A program made the translations under genes and the position numbers. The notes under the pieces are model-generated. The model was not told where the DNA came from. It worked only from the letters and a program-made list of their open reading frames with translations, and ran no database searches. Below are positions 53,788-64,000 of a DNA stretch of 64,000 nt, piece after piece; positions within the stretch are counted from its first letter, which is position 1, and each line of letters opens with the position of its first letter. The stretch is from Comamonadaceae bacterium. GTDB taxonomy: Bacteria > Pseudomonadota > Gammaproteobacteria > Burkholderiales > Burkholderiaceae_C. The DNA lies in assembly GCA_027483665.1 (NCBI GenBank), contig JAIXUC010000039.1:1-64000 (forward strand), written 5' to 3'.

Positions 53788-56697
53788 TCAAACCACCACG
53801 TTGACCAGCCGACCCGGCACCACCACCACCTTGCGAGCTGGCGCGCCTTGGGCGTGTTGAAGAAAAACTGCACTGGCCAGCGCCGCATGTTCGATGGCGG
53901 CCTTGTCCGCACCCGCTGCAACGGTGATGCTGCCGCGCAGCTTGCCGTTGATTTGCAGCACCAACTCGATCTCGTCTTGCTGCAAGGCGGCTTCGTCCAC
54001 CTGTGGCCAAGGTGCATCGAGCAAGTCGCCCACGGCCTGGGCATAGCCCAACTCTGCCCACATGTTGTGCGCAACGTGCGGGCACACCGGGTAGATCACC
54101 CGCAGCAGCACCGACAAGCCCTCGCACACCACAGCAGCGTCGCCTTCCTCATGCCCACTGACGAGGCCCGGCTTGAACGCTTCCAACGCGTTGAGCAGCT
54201 TCATGCAGCCCGACACCACGGTGTTGTATTGCATGCGCTCGTAGTCGTAGCTGACTTGGCGCAAAACCAGATGAACTTCACGACGCAGGGCCTTGGCATC
54301 AACACCCAGCACAACGCCACTCAGGTCGGTTGCGGTGGCACGCTGAACACGCACTTGCTGTTGTGCGCCATAAGTCCACAAGCGGCGCAAAAAGCGGAAA
54401 CTGCCTTCCACGGCTGAGTCGTTCCACTCGAGCGTGGCCTCGGGCGGCGCGGTGAACATGGTGTAGAGCCGGGCCGTGTCTGCACCGTACTTTTCGATCA
54501 ATTGCTGCGGGTCCACGCCGTTGTTCTTGGACTTGGACATGGTGCCCACGCCCTCGTAGTCGATGGGCGTGCCGACAGGCAGGCGACCATCGCCGCTATC
54601 GGCTTCATTCTTGAGCTGGGCCCCGATGACTTTGCCAGCGTCGTCCAGCACGTGTTCCACATCGTGCGGCCAGAAGTAGTCCTTGCCGCCCTTGGACGTG
54701 CGCCGCGAATAAATGTAGTTGAGCACCATGCCCTGCGTGAGCAGCTTGGTGAATGGCTCGTCCACAGACACCAGGCCCAGGTCGCGCATGACCTTGGTCC
54801 AAAAGCGCGCGTACAACAGATGCAGGATGGCGTGCTCAATGCCACCGATGTACTGGTCCATGCCGCTGCCACCGGGCTGGCCTGGCGCTGCGCCGGGTGA
54901 GCGCATCCAGTAAGCCGTGCCGTCGCCCACCATGGCCTGCGTGTTGTGCGGGTCGCAATAGCGCATGAAGTACCAGGACGAATCGACAAAGGTGTCCATG
55001 GTGTCGGTTTCGCGCCGCGCGGCTTGTCCGCAAATCGGGCAGGTGACGCCGGCATGGAACCCTTCGTGATGCACCAATGGGTTGCCTGAGCCGTCTGGGA
55101 TGCAGTCTGGCGGCAACACCACGGGCAGATCGGCCTCAGGCACGGGCACCGCGCCGTGCTCAGGGCAATGGATGATGGGAATGGGCGTGCCCCAATAGCG
55201 CTGACGGCTCACGCCCCAGTCGCGCAGGCGCCAAGTGACTTTCTTCTCGCCCAGGCCCTTGGCCGAGAGCAGCGCGGCGACTTGGTTCACGGCTTCTTGG
55301 AAGTGCAGACCATCCAACACGCCAGAGTTCACGCAGACCAAAGCGCCAGACTTGTCGGCATATCCGTCGTGCCAAACCGTTGGATCGAACGTCCAGCCGT
55401 TGGTAGCCAGGGGAGCGTTGGGTTTGCGGGAGGCAGTGGTCGAGGTGGAGGAGTCGGAGGAGTCGGAGGCGGCGGCCGGCGGCGTCAGGGTATGGCCCGT
55501 GCCGCCGGCCGCCGCACCCGCTGACTCCGACTTCGTGGTCAATAAATTCCCTGGCCCCCCAACGACCTGCCGAATCTCAATGCCGTACTTCAGCGCGAAA
55601 GCAAAGTCGCGCTCGTCATGCGCTGGCACGCCCATGACTGCACCGTCGCCGTAGCCCATGAGCACGTAGTTACCGACCCAGACCGAGATGTCTTCGCCAG
55701 TTAATGGGTGCTGCACATGCAAGCCGGTGGACATGCCTTTTTTGTCTTGCGTGGCCAGCTCGGCCTCGGTCGTACCACCGGCTTTGCACTCTTGCAGGAA
55801 TGCGGCCAATGCGGGGTTCGTAGCGGCCGCATGGAGCGCCAGCGGGTGCTCGGGCGCCACGGCGCAGAAGGTCACGCCCATGATGGTGTCGGCGCGCGTG
55901 GTGAACACATACAGCTTGCCTTCGCCAAGCAAAGCACCCGAGGCGTCGGTGATGCTGTGCGGAAAAGCAAAGCGCACGCCTTCGCTGCGGCCGATCCAGT
56001 TCTCTTGCATCAGGCGAACCTTGTCGGGCCAACCGTTCAGCGTGGCATGGGGGTTGCCGAGTTGCACGTGGTCCAGCAACTCTTGCGCGTAGTCCGTGAT
56101 CTTCAGGTAGTAGCCCGGGATCTCGCGCTTTTCCACCACCGCGCCGGTTCGCCAGCCTTTGCCGTCAATCACTTGCTCATTGGCCAACACGGTCTGGTCC
56201 ACCGGGTCCCAGTTGACGACCTGCGTCTTGCGGTAGGCGATGCCCTTTTCCAGCATCTTCAAAAACAGCCACTGGTTCCACTTGTAATAAGAGGGGTCGC
56301 ACGTGGCGACCTCGCGGCTCCAGTCGATGGCCAGGCCCATGGCCTGCATCTGCCGCTTCATGTAGGCGATGTTGTCGTAGGTCCACTGGGCGGGCGGCAC
56401 ACCGTTCTTGAGTGCAGCGTTCTCGGCGGGCAAACCAAACGCGTCCCAGCCCATGGGCATGAGCACGTTGTGACCGTTCATGCGCAGGTGCCGCGTGAGC
56501 ATGTCGTTGATGGTGTAGTTGCGCACATGGCCCATGTGCAGCTTGCCGCTGGGGTAGGGCAGCATGGAGCAGGCGTAGAACTTCTGCTTGGTCGAGTCTT
56601 CGGTGACGCGGTAGGCCTCGTGGCCGTTCCAGAGGGGCTTTGCCCAGTGGGCGCGGGCAGCTTGTTCGACGTCTGCTGGCAGGTACTTGTCTTGCAT
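53788..56697 (-). CDS. leuS: Leucyl-tRNA synthetase with a low-complexity insertion
   Basis: Charges tRNA-Leu. It is 969 residues, about 90-100 more than typical LeuS. HIGH-type HMGH at 54-57 in [16 protein letters not shown], the editing domain with [17 protein letters not shown], and the KMSKS loop [13 protein letters not shown] are intact. At about residues 380-432, after IEIRQVV, an Ala/Ser/Thr-rich stretch ([26 protein letters not shown]) has no counterpart in the family. It coincides with a large inverted repeat. The reading frame is open throughout, so the enzyme is probably functional. It starts at MQDKYLP. Confidence 0.95.
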   Translation of the reverse strand: MQDKYLPADVEQAARAHWAKPLWNGHEAYRVTEDSTKQKFYACSMLPYPSGKLHMGHVRNYTINDMLTRHLRMNGHNVLMPMGWDAFGLPAENAALKNGVPPAQWTYDNIAYMKRQMQAMGLAIDWSREVATCDPSYYKWNQWLFLKMLEKGIAYRKTQVVNWDPVDQTVLANEQVIDGKGWRTGAVVEKREIPGYYLKITDYAQELLDHVQLGNPHATLNGWPDKVRLMQENWIGRSEGVRFAFPHSITDASGALLGEGKLYVFTTRADTIMGVTFCAVAPEHPLALHAAATNPALAAFLQECKAGGTTEAELATQDKKGMSTGLHVQHPLTGEDISVWVGNYVLMGYGDGAVMGVPAHDERDFAFALKYGIEIRQVVGGPGNLLTTKSESAGAAAGGTGHTLTPPAAASDSSDSSTSTTASRKPNAPLATNGWTFDPTVWHDGYADKSGALVCVNSGVLDGLHFQEAVNQVAALLSAKGLGEKKVTWRLRDWGVSRQRYWGTPIPIIHCPEHGAVPVPEADLPVVLPPDCIPDGSGNPLVHHEGFHAGVTCPICGQAARRETDTMDTFVDSSWYFMRYCDPHNTQAMVGDGTAYWMRSPGAAPGQPGGSGMDQYIGGIEHAILHLLYARFWTKVMRDLGLVSVDEPFTKLLTQGMVLNYIYSRRTSKGGKDYFWPHDVEHVLDDAGKVIGAQLKNEADSGDGRLPVGTPIDYEGVGTMSKSKNNGVDPQQLIEKYGADTARLYTMFTAPPEATLEWNDSAVEGSFRFLRRLWTYGAQQQVRVQRATATDLSGVVLGVDAKALRREVHLVLRQVSYDYERMQYNTVVSGCMKLLNALEAFKPGLVSGHEEGDAAVVCEGLSVLLRVIYPVCPHVAHNMWAELGYAQAVGDLLDAPWPQVDEAALQQDEIELVLQINGKLRGSITVAAGADKAAIEHAALASAVFLQHAQGAPARKVVVVPGRLVNVVV
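55469..55515. repeat. 15-bp perfect inverted repeat inside leuS
   Basis: GCGGCGGCCGGCGGC (55469-55483) and its exact reverse complement (55501-55515) are separated by 17 bases. A further 7-bp arm pair (GTCGGAG/CTCCGAC) lies outside. A 9-base direct repeat GAGGAGTCG occurs twice just before (55448-55465). It encodes the alanine-rich part of the extra segment of LeuS and resembles a small palindromic element that entered the gene in frame. Confidence 0.85.
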
Positions 56698-56714
56698 GGG
56701 GAAGAGGGGCGGAA

Positions 56715-57164
56715 TCAACGAGGTGCGGGCTTACTGGTGTCGGCATCGGTCGGCTGCGCCACAAAACCGATGCGCTGCAGACCTGCCTGCTGCGCCAGCG
56801 CGATCAGTTCCACCACCCGGCCGTAGGGCACGGCGGCGTCAGCGCGCAGTTGCAATTCTGCGTCTGGCGATTGACGCGCTGCATCCGACAGGCGCTGCCT
56901 CAGTGCCACAGCGGTCACGGGCTGGTCGTTGAGGTACATCTGGCCTTGCGCGTCCAGCGTCACCGCGATGGGAGGCGTTGGCGGCGCAGGCACGGCTTGT
57001 GCAGAGCCGGCTTGGGGGAGTTGCAATGGAATGGTGCTGCTGAGCAATGGCGCGGCCAAGATGAAGATGACCAACAAAACCAACATGACGTCGATCAGCG
57101 GCGTCATGTTGATTTCGCTCATGGGTTGAGCGCCTGGGTTGCGGTCGAAGCGGGCGAAGGCCAT
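56715..57164 (-). CDS. exbD: Biopolymer transport protein ExbD/TolR
   Basis: A 149-residue component of a proton-driven motor (ExbB-ExbD/TolQ-TolR). One transmembrane helix (about 22-42, with the proton-path Asp in [20 protein letters not shown]) follows a short cytoplasmic tail. The periplasmic domain contains [16 protein letters not shown] and [16 protein letters not shown]. Partner of exbB 28 bases upstream. No TonB gene is in the window, so TonB-linked or Tol-linked use cannot be separated. Confidence 0.92.
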   Translation of the reverse strand: MAFARFDRNPGAQPMSEINMTPLIDVMLVLLVIFILAAPLLSSTIPLQLPQAGSAQAVPAPPTPPIAVTLDAQGQMYLNDQPVTAVALRQRLSDAARQSPDAELQLRADAAVPYGRVVELIALAQQAGLQRIGFVAQPTDADTSKPAPR

Positions 57165-57192
57165 GTTGCCGAAGGCGGTGGTGGCTGGTTAC

Positions 57193-57909
57193 TCAGTGTT
57201 GCGGGGGCGCGGGCGTTGCCACGCTCGCATCTGCAACAGATCCTTCGGCGCTCTGCTGGACCAGCAGTTCGCGCAGGTCGTGGGCCAAACCTTCGAGCTC
57301 GGCCTCAACTCGCGCTGTGGTTCTTCCGAACACGTTGTAAGCCAGAACCGCCGGAATGGCCACCACCAGACCAGCGGCCGTCATGATGAGTGCTTCGCCG
57401 ACGGGTCCGGAAATGCGCTCCACAGTCACCTGGCCTTCGCTGGCCATACCAACCAGCGCGTTGTAGATGCCCCAAACGGTTCCCAGCAGACCAACAAAGG
57501 GGGCCGTTGCACCCACCGAAGCCAAAACCACTTGTCCCGCCTGCAGGTGCGACAACACGCCATGCAAAGCTTGGCGCAAATGTCGGGTGAGGCGCTGGCT
57601 TCCATCGCCTTGCGTAGACAGTGGACGCACCGAAGCTGCTGTGGGTGCCATGGCCTGCTCGGCTGCCATCAGCAGCGGCAAGACCACCTGCTCGCGGTCT
57701 ACCGACAGCAAGGCCTGCCTGGCCTCGGCCAACGTGGGGGCCTGCCACAGAGCGGCCAAGGACAAACCCATGTCCTGGCCCACGCGGCGTAACAGCCAAG
57801 CCTTCCAGAAAATCAAAACCCACGTGGTCACAGACATGACCAGCAAAACCACGGCTACGCCGATGTTCAGCGCATCGCCCTCGCTCCACAACCACTGCAA
57901 AGGATTCAC
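57193..57909 (-). CDS. exbB: Biopolymer transport protein ExbB/TolQ (MotA family)
   Basis: A 238-residue inner-membrane proton-channel protein with three hydrophobic helices, including [21 protein letters not shown] near the N-terminus, [20 protein letters not shown] and [20 protein letters not shown], the MotA/TolQ/ExbB signature. It starts with GTG overlapping the dapB stop (GTGA), coupling it to lysine biosynthesis translation. It works with the exbD product. Confidence 0.92.
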   Translation of the reverse strand: MNPLQWLWSEGDALNIGVAVVLLVMSVTTWVLIFWKAWLLRRVGQDMGLSLAALWQAPTLAEARQALLSVDREQVVLPLLMAAEQAMAPTAASVRPLSTQGDGSQRLTRHLRQALHGVLSHLQAGQVVLASVGATAPFVGLLGTVWGIYNALVGMASEGQVTVERISGPVGEALIMTAAGLVVAIPAVLAYNVFGRTTARVEAELEGLAHDLRELLVQQSAEGSVADASVATPAPPQH

Positions 57910-58745
57910 GACTTCAGCCCCAAGACATCGTCCATATCAAACAAGCCTCGAGTGTGCCAAGCCAGAAACCGTGCAGCTCTCAAGCTGCCCTGCGCATACG
58001 ACTGGCGGCTGGAGGACTTGTGACTGATCTCGATGCGCTCGCCAGTGCCCGCAAACAGCACCGTGTGGTCACCCACGATGTCGCCGCCGCGGATGGTGGC
58101 AAAGCCGATGCTGGAGGGGTCGCGCTCCCCCGTGAGGCCTTCGCGGGCAAACACGGCGCAATCTTTGAGCGAGCGCCCCTGCGCTTGCGCAATGACTTCG
58201 CCCATTTGCAAGGCGGTGCCTGATGGCGCATCGACCTTGTGGCGGTGGTGCGCTTCGATGATTTCAATGTCGTAGCCGGCAGGCAAAGCGCGCGCTGCCA
58301 TCGCCAGCAGCTTGAGCGTGACGTTGACACCCACGCTCATGTTGGGTGCCAACACGACGGCGATGTCTTGCGCGGCTCGCTCAATCTGGGTCTTTTGCTC
58401 ATCGCTGAAGCCCGTGGTGCCGATGACCGCGTGAACGCCCAAGCGACGGCAAATTTCCAAGTGCGCCAATGTCCCGGTTGGACGCGTGAAATCGATCAGA
58501 ACCTTCGCACCGTTGAGGCCCTGCACCAAGTCACTGGTCACCCGCACGCCGCTGGCACCGCCCGCAAAAGCCATGGCATCTTGACCCAGGAGAGGGCTGG
58601 CGTCTTGCTCCAAGGCACCTGCTAAGCGACAGTCGCCCGACTGAGCAATGGCCTGCAACAGCATCTGCCCCATGCGACCGCCGGCTCCGGCGATGGTGAT
58701 GGGCAAGGCCTGCTGGCCCGCCGCCGCCAAGGCGGAGGCGCTCAT
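57906..58745 (-). CDS. dapB: 4-hydroxy-tetrahydrodipicolinate reductase
   Basis: NAD(P)H reductase in the diaminopimelate/lysine pathway. The 279-residue protein shows the nucleotide loop [48 protein letters not shown] and the catalytic [18 protein letters not shown]. It begins at the base ending the bamE stop (TGATG). The bamE-dapB pair is common in betaproteobacteria. Confidence 0.96.
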   Translation of the reverse strand: MSASALAAAGQQALPITIAGAGGRMGQMLLQAIAQSGDCRLAGALEQDASPLLGQDAMAFAGGASGVRVTSDLVQGLNGAKVLIDFTRPTGTLAHLEICRRLGVHAVIGTTGFSDEQKTQIERAAQDIAVVLAPNMSVGVNVTLKLLAMAARALPAGYDIEIIEAHHRHKVDAPSGTALQMGEVIAQAQGRSLKDCAVFAREGLTGERDPSSIGFATIRGGDIVGDHTVLFAGTGERIEISHKSSSRQSYAQGSLRAARFLAWHTRGLFDMDDVLGLKS

Positions 58746-59341
58746 CAGCGGGCGCCCGGTTCCAGTGGTGGATAGGCAGTGACCAGGGCAGCGTTGCCGG
58801 TGGCTGGCGCCGCAGCCGCAGGCGCTGCACCAGCGGGCGTGGCACCTGCCGGTTTGGGGGAGGCAGCACGGGCCAGCTCTTCGGGCGTCGCCTCCAAACG
58901 CGGCGGCTTGCTGGCTGCCTTGCGTGAGCCGTCCAGTGAAGCGACGAACTCGGCCTCGGTAGGCATCTCATCGCCCTCAAAACGCTCCAAGGCGTCGTCC
59001 TTGAAAAACACACTCAAGCGACGCTGTTGCAAATCGGAGCCTTGACGCTTCAGAGAAAACACATAGTCCCAGCGGTTGCCGTGGAACACGCTGTTAAGCA
59101 AAGGCGTTCCCAAAATCTCGCGCACCTGCAGGCGGCTCATGCCAGGTTGCAAGGCACCCACCTGCTCACGAGACACAAAGTTACCTTGGACGATTTCGAT
59201 GCGGTAGGGCTGGACGATGCCCGCCATGCGACCTGTGATGTTGTCCACCGTGCTGCAGCCCGCCAGCAACAACAGGCAGGCAAGCGCTGCGAAGGCGGTG
59301 GACATGGGCCTGGATCGGGTGGTGTTGGCCATGGTGGGCAT
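58745..59341 (-). CDS. bamE: Outer membrane assembly lipoprotein BamE
   Basis: Accessory lipoprotein of the BAM complex that inserts outer-membrane proteins. The 198-residue protein has a lipobox LLLLAGCS near residue 30, then the SmpA/OmlA core: [53 protein letters not shown] long Ala/Pro-rich tail follows. A second ATG three codons later (59332) is equally possible. It is divergent from fur, a conserved arrangement. Confidence 0.93.
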   Translation of the reverse strand: MPTMANTTRSRPMSTAFAALACLLLLAGCSTVDNITGRMAGIVQPYRIEIVQGNFVSREQVGALQPGMSRLQVREILGTPLLNSVFHGNRWDYVFSLKRQGSDLQQRRLSVFFKDDALERFEGDEMPTEAEFVASLDGSRKAASKPPRLEATPEELARAASPKPAGATPAGAAPAAAAPATGNAALVTAYPPLEPGAR

Positions 59342-59453
59342 GTCTGAAAACGCTAACGATATGATCAAACTATTGTACGGGCCGCCCCTGACGTTGCTGG
59401 GGGCACTCACTGCCCACTCTGGGGCCTCAGCCGCATCCACGCCGACCCACCTC

Positions 59454-59900
59454 ATGCCGCGCATCGACGAACTCAAGAGCACCGGCCTGAAGGCCACCCT
59501 GCCCCGCCTGAAGATTTTGGAGATATTCCAAACGGGAACGCAGCGGCACATGACCGCTGAAGACGTGTTCCGGGTGCTTTTGCTGGAACGCTCTGACGTG
59601 GGTCTGGCCACGGTTTATCGGGTGTTGACGCAGTTCGAGCAGGCTGGAATTTTGAACCGCAGCAACTTCGAGAGCGGCAAAGCGGTTTACGAACTCAACG
59701 AGGGGCAGCACCACGACCACTTGGTTTGCCTCGACTGCGGTCGCGTCGAAGAGTTCTATGACGCGGACATCGAGCACCGGCAGAACCAAGTGGCACAGAG
59801 CCGGGGCTTCACCATCGCAGACCACGCCCTGAGCTTGTACGCCAACTGCACCAAGACCGACTGCCCGCATCGGGCAACGGCGGGCAACCGCTCAGCTTAA
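59454..59900 (+). CDS. fur: Ferric uptake regulator
   Basis: Fe(II)-responsive repressor of iron uptake. The 148-residue protein begins [20 protein letters not shown], the usual start in relatives, and has the winged helix ([34 protein letters not shown]) and the metal-binding region [19 protein letters not shown] plus a C-terminal NCTKTDCPH. Longer upstream frames run through the bamE promoter and are rejected. It is divergent from bamE across about 112 bases. Confidence 0.95.
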   Translation: MPRIDELKSTGLKATLPRLKILEIFQTGTQRHMTAEDVFRVLLLERSDVGLATVYRVLTQFEQAGILNRSNFESGKAVYELNEGQHHDHLVCLDCGRVEEFYDADIEHRQNQVAQSRGFTIADHALSLYANCTKTDCPHRATAGNRSA

Positions 59901-59913
59901 GAGCCTGACGACA

Positions 59914-60879
59914 CTAATCGCCACCTGGGTCGCCACCTTGGTTCATCAGGCGGCGCTGACGCTCGGTGAATTCTTTGTAGGTGTCGATGCCGCGCAGTTG
60001 AAGAATGGTGTTGCGAACCGCAGCCTCGACCAGCACCGCGATGTTGCGGCCAGCCACCACCTGGATGACCACCTTGCGAATGGGTACATCCAGTACATCT
60101 TGCGTGAGCGGCTCGTGGGGCAGGCGGTCGTAGTCACGCTCCAGCGTCTCGCGCCGCACGAGGTGCACGATCAGCTTGAGCCGCATGCGCCTGCGCACCG
60201 CCGTTTCACCAAAGATGCCGCGGATGTCCAACAGCCCAATGCCACGTACTTCCAGCAGGTTTTGCAGCAACTCTGGGCAGCGCCCTTCAACCGTGGTTTG
60301 GTTGATACGGAAAAAGTCGACCGCGTCGTCTGCCACCAAACCGTTGCCGCGCGAGATCAACTCCAGCCCCAGCTCACTTTTACCCAGGCCCGACTCGCCG
60401 GTGATGAGCACGCCCAAGCCCAAAATGTCCATGAACACGCCATGCATCAAGGCCCGGTCGGCAAAGTGCTTGGACAGATAGGCGCGCAGCACGTCGATGA
60501 CGAAAGCCGACGACTCCGGCGTGGCAAACATAGGAATCTGTGCGCGCTCGCACATGGACAGCAAAGCGTCGGGTGCGGTCTGCCCGTCAGCCAGCACCAA
60601 CATGGGTGGCTCCAGGGTGACGATGCGGGAGATGCGTCTGGCGCAGTCTTCTGGCGTGGCGTTGGTGAGGTAGGCGATTTCGCGCGCACCCAGAATTTGC
60701 AGCCGGTAAGGGTGGATGTAATTGAGGTAGCCCACCAAGTCAGCACCAGACCTGGCGGCGCGCACCGCGACTTCATCAAATCGGCGCTCAGAGGCTCCCA
60801 GGCCTGCAATCCATTCCCAATCGAGCTTGGCGCGGAACTCCTCGAAGAGAACGTCCGCGCTGACCACCGTGGGTTTCAT
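59914..60879 (-). CDS. hprK: HPr kinase/phosphorylase
   Basis: Phosphorylates and dephosphorylates a regulatory serine of HPr-type phosphocarriers. The 321-residue protein has an N-terminal MurF-like domain and a kinase domain with the Walker A GESGLGKS at 161-168, LVADDAVDF, the HPrK signature [11 protein letters not shown] at 208-218 and [15 protein letters not shown]. In Gram-negative bacteria it works with PtsN-type systems that regulate rather than import. It is 14 bases downstream of ptsN. Confidence 0.95.
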   Translation of the reverse strand: MKPTVVSADVLFEEFRAKLDWEWIAGLGASERRFDEVAVRAARSGADLVGYLNYIHPYRLQILGAREIAYLTNATPEDCARRISRIVTLEPPMLVLADGQTAPDALLSMCERAQIPMFATPESSAFVIDVLRAYLSKHFADRALMHGVFMDILGLGVLITGESGLGKSELGLELISRGNGLVADDAVDFFRINQTTVEGRCPELLQNLLEVRGIGLLDIRGIFGETAVRRRMRLKLIVHLVRRETLERDYDRLPHEPLTQDVLDVPIRKVVIQVVAGRNIAVLVEAAVRNTILQLRGIDTYKEFTERQRRLMNQGGDPGGD

Positions 60880-60893
60880 GCGCGATCAGCGCC

Positions 60894-61361
60894 TCAGACG
60901 GGTTGTGCCGACTGCCAAGTGGCGATGAGCTGGTGCAACTCGGCAGCGTCGCTGGCCGACTTGATTTTCTCGCGCAGCGCAACATCGCTCAACAACTCGG
61001 CAATTTCAGACAAGATTTCCAAGTGTTTTTGGGTTGCCGCTTCGGGCACCAGCAGGAATATCAGTAAGCCAACCGGCTTTTCGTCCGGGGCATCAAAGCC
61101 AATGGCCTCGCCCAGTTGCAGCACCGCGGCCATGGGTGCCTTCAGGCCCTTGATTCGTCCGTGGGGAATGGCCACGCCGTGACCCAGCCCTGTAGAACCC
61201 AAGCGCTCTCTGGCGAACAAGCTGTCCGTGATGAGCGCACGGCTGAGACCATGCAAGTTCTCGAACAGCAGGCCAGCCTCTTCAAACGCCCGCTTTTTGC
61301 TGGTGGCATCTACCTGCACGAGCACCTGCGTGACGGGCAGGATAGAGGACAGTCGGTTCAT
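60894..61361 (-). CDS. ptsN: Nitrogen-regulatory PTS enzyme IIA
   Basis: A 155-residue EIIA-Ntr protein that receives phosphate on His67 (GLGHGVAIPHGRIKG) and regulates K+ transport, nitrogen and stress responses in other proteobacteria. The fold core is typical: LITDSLFARERLGSTGLGHG, PVGLLIFLLVPEAATQKHLE, ILSEIAELLSDVALREKI. It is followed by hprK. The window also carries kup and rpoN, both classical partners or targets of this system, at separate loci. Confidence 0.93.
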   Translation of the reverse strand: MNRLSSILPVTQVLVQVDATSKKRAFEEAGLLFENLHGLSRALITDSLFARERLGSTGLGHGVAIPHGRIKGLKAPMAAVLQLGEAIGFDAPDEKPVGLLIFLLVPEAATQKHLEILSEIAELLSDVALREKIKSASDAAELHQLIATWQSAQPV

Positions 61362-61439
61362 AAGGGGGCCGATTATGCACGTCGGTTTTGTGCAAGCAAG
61401 CCGCTCGTGGAGGTCTTTGCGCAAGCCCGCGCACCCATC

Positions 61440-61468
61440 AAAAAAGCCGACCCTGGGTCGGCTTTTTT
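61440..61468. terminator. Bidirectional rho-independent terminator after hpf
   Basis: A GC-rich stem GCCGAC-CCTGG-GTCGGC is flanked by an A-run on the left and a T-run on the right. Read on the minus strand it ends the hpf transcript 20 bases after its stop codon, separating hpf from ptsN. Confidence 0.9.
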
Positions 61469-61487
61469 GTAGAGCATCAGTTGGGCA

Positions 61488-61817
61488 TCACATCAAGCGC
61501 TTGGTTGCCACGTGGTGGTGATCCTGAATGCGGTCCTTGTGTCGCACCACCTGGCGGTCCAGTTTGTCCACCAAGTCGTCTACCGCGGCATAGAGGTCTT
61601 CGTGGGCGCTTTCGGCGAAGAGATCGCTGCCCTTGACGTGGATGTTGCACTCGGCGCGCTGTCGTCGCTGCTTTTCCTTTTGCTTCTCAACGGTCAGCAA
61701 CACCTTGACGTCTACCAGCTGGTCGAAATGGCGGGTGATGCGATCCAGCTTGGTCGTCACGTAGCTGCGCAGTGCAGGCGTGACCTCGAGGTGGTGTCCA
61801 CTGATCGTCAGGTTCAT
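61488..61817 (-). CDS. hpf: Ribosome hibernation promoting factor
   Basis: A 109-residue short-form HPF/RaiA protein that dimerises or silences ribosomes in stationary phase. Conserved core: [60 protein letters not shown] and [26 protein letters not shown] site lies just before the ATG. The gene is normally next to rpoN in gammaproteobacteria, but here it is near ptsN with a terminator between. Confidence 0.95.
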   Translation of the reverse strand: MNLTISGHHLEVTPALRSYVTTKLDRITRHFDQLVDVKVLLTVEKQKEKQRRQRAECNIHVKGSDLFAESAHEDLYAAVDDLVDKLDRQVVRHKDRIQDHHHVATKRLM

Positions 61818-61989
61818 AAGGGGCCTCCAGGTGGGTAGGAAATGGGCGCTATTCAACACGGCGCCGGGGCCAGTCGGATCGACCGACCTCCGACTCACTA
61901 TGCTCCCAACAGCCTTCAGAGGCAACCACTGCTTGCGGTGCACTGCAGCAAAAAAAGCCCGTCCTTGCGTGAGGCCACTGCCTGGCGCT

Positions 61990-63243
61990 TCAGGCCGCTG
62001 CAGGCGTGTTGCTGTGAACCACCAGCCGGGCAGCCAGAGCGATGGAACACAGGCTGGCTGCTGCGCCCACCAAAGCAGCCACCCAGTAGTTTTGAATCAT
62101 GCCTTGGGGATCCCTGGAAATGATGCTTGCGCCGACCAGGGCTGCAAGGCCCATGGCGGCTGATTGCACAGAGGAATTCAGCGTCATGAAGGTGCCGCGC
62201 AGTTCAGGGCGTGCGGCGGCTGTCAACAGCGCCATACCGGGAATCATGCGCCCACTCATGGCCACGAAGAACAGCGTGGACACCATGAACGCCAGCCACC
62301 AAGGTGCGCCTTGCAGCAGGGTCAGGCCCATGAGCGGTATGAGCACCAGCCAGGCCATGGCCTTGAACACGCGCACCTTGCCTGCGCGGTCTGTGATGCG
62401 GCCAATCCATCGGGCCGCCAACAAGGTGCCGACGCCGCCGCACAGATAGAGATAGGGAATCTGGTCGGCACGCAGGCCGACATTGCTTTGCATGAACAGC
62501 GTGATGTAGGGAATGACCGGAAAGCCAGTGCCCATCAGCAAAGCAGAAAAGCCAAAAGCGCGCAGATGGTTCGGGTCGCGCAGCACGGCGCGCAGCGAAC
62601 CAAAGACTTCCAAGCTGGCGCTTGAGCGTTGGCCTCGCAGGTGGGAGTCCAGCACGGGCATGGTGGCCGCAGCGGCCACGGCCAGCAGCACGCACAGCGC
62701 GGCGATGCCGAAAAAAGGCGCGTGCCAGTTGAGGTGCGTGGCCAGCAACAGGCCCAGAGGTACGCCAGCCACCGTAGATACAGAGAAAGAAGTCATGACG
62801 ATAGACATGGCACGCCCTCTGCGCTCAAAAGGAACGGTGTCAGCCACGATGGTGTGCGACAAGGCTGACAACACGCCGCCAAACACACCGGCCAGAATCC
62901 GCGCCATCATCAAAGCGCCGTAGCTGGGCGCCAGGCCGCAAGCCAACGTGGCCAGACCAAACAGGACGTAGAGCACCAACAGCAAGCGCTTGCGACCGAA
63001 GCGGTCGATGTAGGTGGCTGCCACCAAGCCTGAAAGACCCGCTGCCAAGGTGTAGGCCGACACCAAGGCACCAAACTGCGCATCGCTGATGCCGAACAAC
63101 TGGGTCAGCTGCGGCCCCAGCGGCATCATGATCATGAAATCCAGGATGTGTGTGAACTGGATGCCCGCCAGTGTGATCAGCAACCAGAGTTCGCGACGCG
63201 GACTGAGTGTGGCTGGTGTTGTCTGAGGGGTCGTCGGGGTCAT
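61990..63243 (-). CDS. Major facilitator superfamily transporter (DHA1-like)
   Basis: A 417-residue 12-helix MFS protein. The cytoplasmic loop 2-3 motif [10 protein letters not shown], the N-terminal [21 protein letters not shown] and [27 protein letters not shown] are typical of the DHA1/AraJ-type drug or sugar exporters. The substrate cannot be told from the sequence. It is divergent from corA across 65 bases. Confidence 0.88.
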   Translation of the reverse strand: MTPTTPQTTPATLSPRRELWLLITLAGIQFTHILDFMIMMPLGPQLTQLFGISDAQFGALVSAYTLAAGLSGLVAATYIDRFGRKRLLLVLYVLFGLATLACGLAPSYGALMMARILAGVFGGVLSALSHTIVADTVPFERRGRAMSIVMTSFSVSTVAGVPLGLLLATHLNWHAPFFGIAALCVLLAVAAAATMPVLDSHLRGQRSSASLEVFGSLRAVLRDPNHLRAFGFSALLMGTGFPVIPYITLFMQSNVGLRADQIPYLYLCGGVGTLLAARWIGRITDRAGKVRVFKAMAWLVLIPLMGLTLLQGAPWWLAFMVSTLFFVAMSGRMIPGMALLTAAARPELRGTFMTLNSSVQSAAMGLAALVGASIISRDPQGMIQNYWVAALVGAAASLCSIALAARLVVHSNTPAAA

Positions 63244-63308
63244 GGGTGCAAGGCATCATACGGAGCGGGTGGTTTCGGCCGGACCCCGTCCAATCATGGG
63301 AGTGAGCC

Positions 63309-64000
63309 ATGCTCAACATCTTTTCGCTGGCCAACGGTCGGCTGGTGCAAGAAGAAATCGATTCGCTGGAAGAGCTGGCCCGTTTTCAACCCATCTGGGT
63401 TGACCTAGAGTCGCCCACGCCTGAAGAAAAGCGCTGGGTGATGCAGCACTACGCGCTGTCCATCCCCGATGACGCGATGGACGAAGACATTGAAGAGTCG
63501 GCGCGTTTTTACGAAGAAGACAACGGCGATCTGCACATCCGCTCGGACTTCTTGGTGGCCGATGCCGAAGAGCCGCGCACGGTGCGTGTGGCTTTCATCT
63601 TGCACCAGCACAAGATCGACGCCGGCGGGCCCGGCCTGCTGTTTTCCATCCACGACGAAGACGTGCCGGTGTTTCGGCTGCTGCGTTTGCGTGCTCGGCG
63701 CGCACCGGGCTTGATTGAAAACGCCAAGGAAGTGCTGCTGAAATTGTTCGATGCGGATGCCGAGTATTCAGCGGACACCCTCGAGGAAATCTACGACGCG
63801 CTGGAGTTGGTCAGTGCCAAGGTGCTGGCCGGTGCCGTCACCGACGCTCTGGCCAGCGAAGTACTGGGGGCGATTGCCCGCCACGAAGACATGAATGGCC
63901 GCATCCGCCGAAACATGATGGACACGCGCCGCGCGGTGAGCTTCATGATGCGCAGCCGCATGTTGAACGCCGATCAGTTCGAAGAAGCTCGGCAAATTCT
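63309..64000 (+). CDS. corA: Magnesium/cobalt transporter CorA, 5' part (runs off window)
   Basis: First 230 codons of a CorA-type Mg2+ channel; the membrane helices with the GMN motif lie beyond the window. The soluble N-terminal domain begins MLNIFSLANGRLVQEEIDSL, then FQPIWVDLESPTPEEKRWVM, IEESARFYEEDNGDLHIRSD and VFRLLRLRARR, all typical of the bacterial family. The frame is open to the window end. Confidence 0.88.
   Translation, partial: MLNIFSLANGRLVQEEIDSLEELARFQPIWVDLESPTPEEKRWVMQHYALSIPDDAMDEDIEESARFYEEDNGDLHIRSDFLVADAEEPRTVRVAFILHQHKIDAGGPGLLFSIHDEDVPVFRLLRLRARRAPGLIENAKEVLLKLFDADAEYSADTLEEIYDALELVSAKVLAGAVTDALASEVLGAIARHEDMNGRIRRNMMDTRRAVSFMMRSRMLNADQFEEARQI

Noticed and set aside
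61930-61989. Rho-independent terminator after the MFS gene
   Set aside because: A U-tract is present on the minus strand, but the preceding stem is only about 4 bp with a wobble pair.

Overview
The window reads as a chromosomal segment of a high-GC betaproteobacterium, most likely a member of the Comamonadaceae (Burkholderiales). The evidence is gene order and family content: a tRNA-Tyr/Gly/Thr-tuf cluster, the proteobacterial-type gshA with gshB, hpf-ptsN-hprK, lptA-lptB-rpoN, leuS-lptE and bamE-dapB. This is inferred from proteins and gene order; no rRNA is present. Genes are packed tightly, with many ATGA/GTGA/TGATG stop-start overlaps and frequent TTG and GTG starts.

Layout. 1-617: the 5' end of tuf and three tRNAs. 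618-7484 (minus): ung and a tryptophan operon trpE-trpG-ltaE-trpD-trpC, with rpe upstream. The 340-base gap between rpe and trpE holds a 28-codon trpL-like leader peptide with two Trp codons and competing hairpins. 7618-12424 (plus): apaG, a Gcr-family membrane protein, thiL, pgpA and pncC. 12518-17935: a Tat-exported nitroreductase-like protein divergent from a LysR regulator, followed by an NTF2-like protein, a fluoroacetate-dehalogenase-like hydrolase and an FMN-binding glutamate-synthase-like protein. 17932-25952 (minus): PIN protein, 23S rRNA methylase, rpoN, lptB, lptA, dsbA, a SPOR protein and argS. 26061-31507: psiF-like protein, LysR, a 2-haloacid dehalogenase, malate synthase G, a small tautomerase and a class II glutamine amidotransferase. 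31458-38249 (minus): gshB, benE, kup, gshA and proA. 38430-39572: a Fic protein. 39578-40627: holA.

The most distinctive region is 40653-53223. Two complete aotJQMOP-type arginine/ornithine ABC-transport cassettes (binding protein, two permeases, an AotO-like metallohydrolase, ATPase) point away from each other like mirror images. Between them lie an RpiR-type regulator, an Lrp/AsnC regulator, ornithine cyclodeaminase and arginase. Together they could import basic amino acids and convert arginine to ornithine and then proline. The block separates lptE from holA, which are normally neighbours in the leuS-lptE-holA-proA order, and the fic gene separates holA from proA. This looks like an acquired or rearranged island.

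53249-64000: lptE, leuS (with an unusual low-complexity in-frame insertion built on a large inverted repeat), exbD, exbB, dapB and bamE on the minus strand; fur on plus; hprK, ptsN, hpf and an MFS transporter on minus; and the 5' part of corA on plus. No IS element, CRISPR array, prophage or rRNA was seen. The only gene-free stretch over 300 bases is the trp leader. The 263 bases at 10065-10327 and the 234 bases at 46481-46714 hold no gene I can support.
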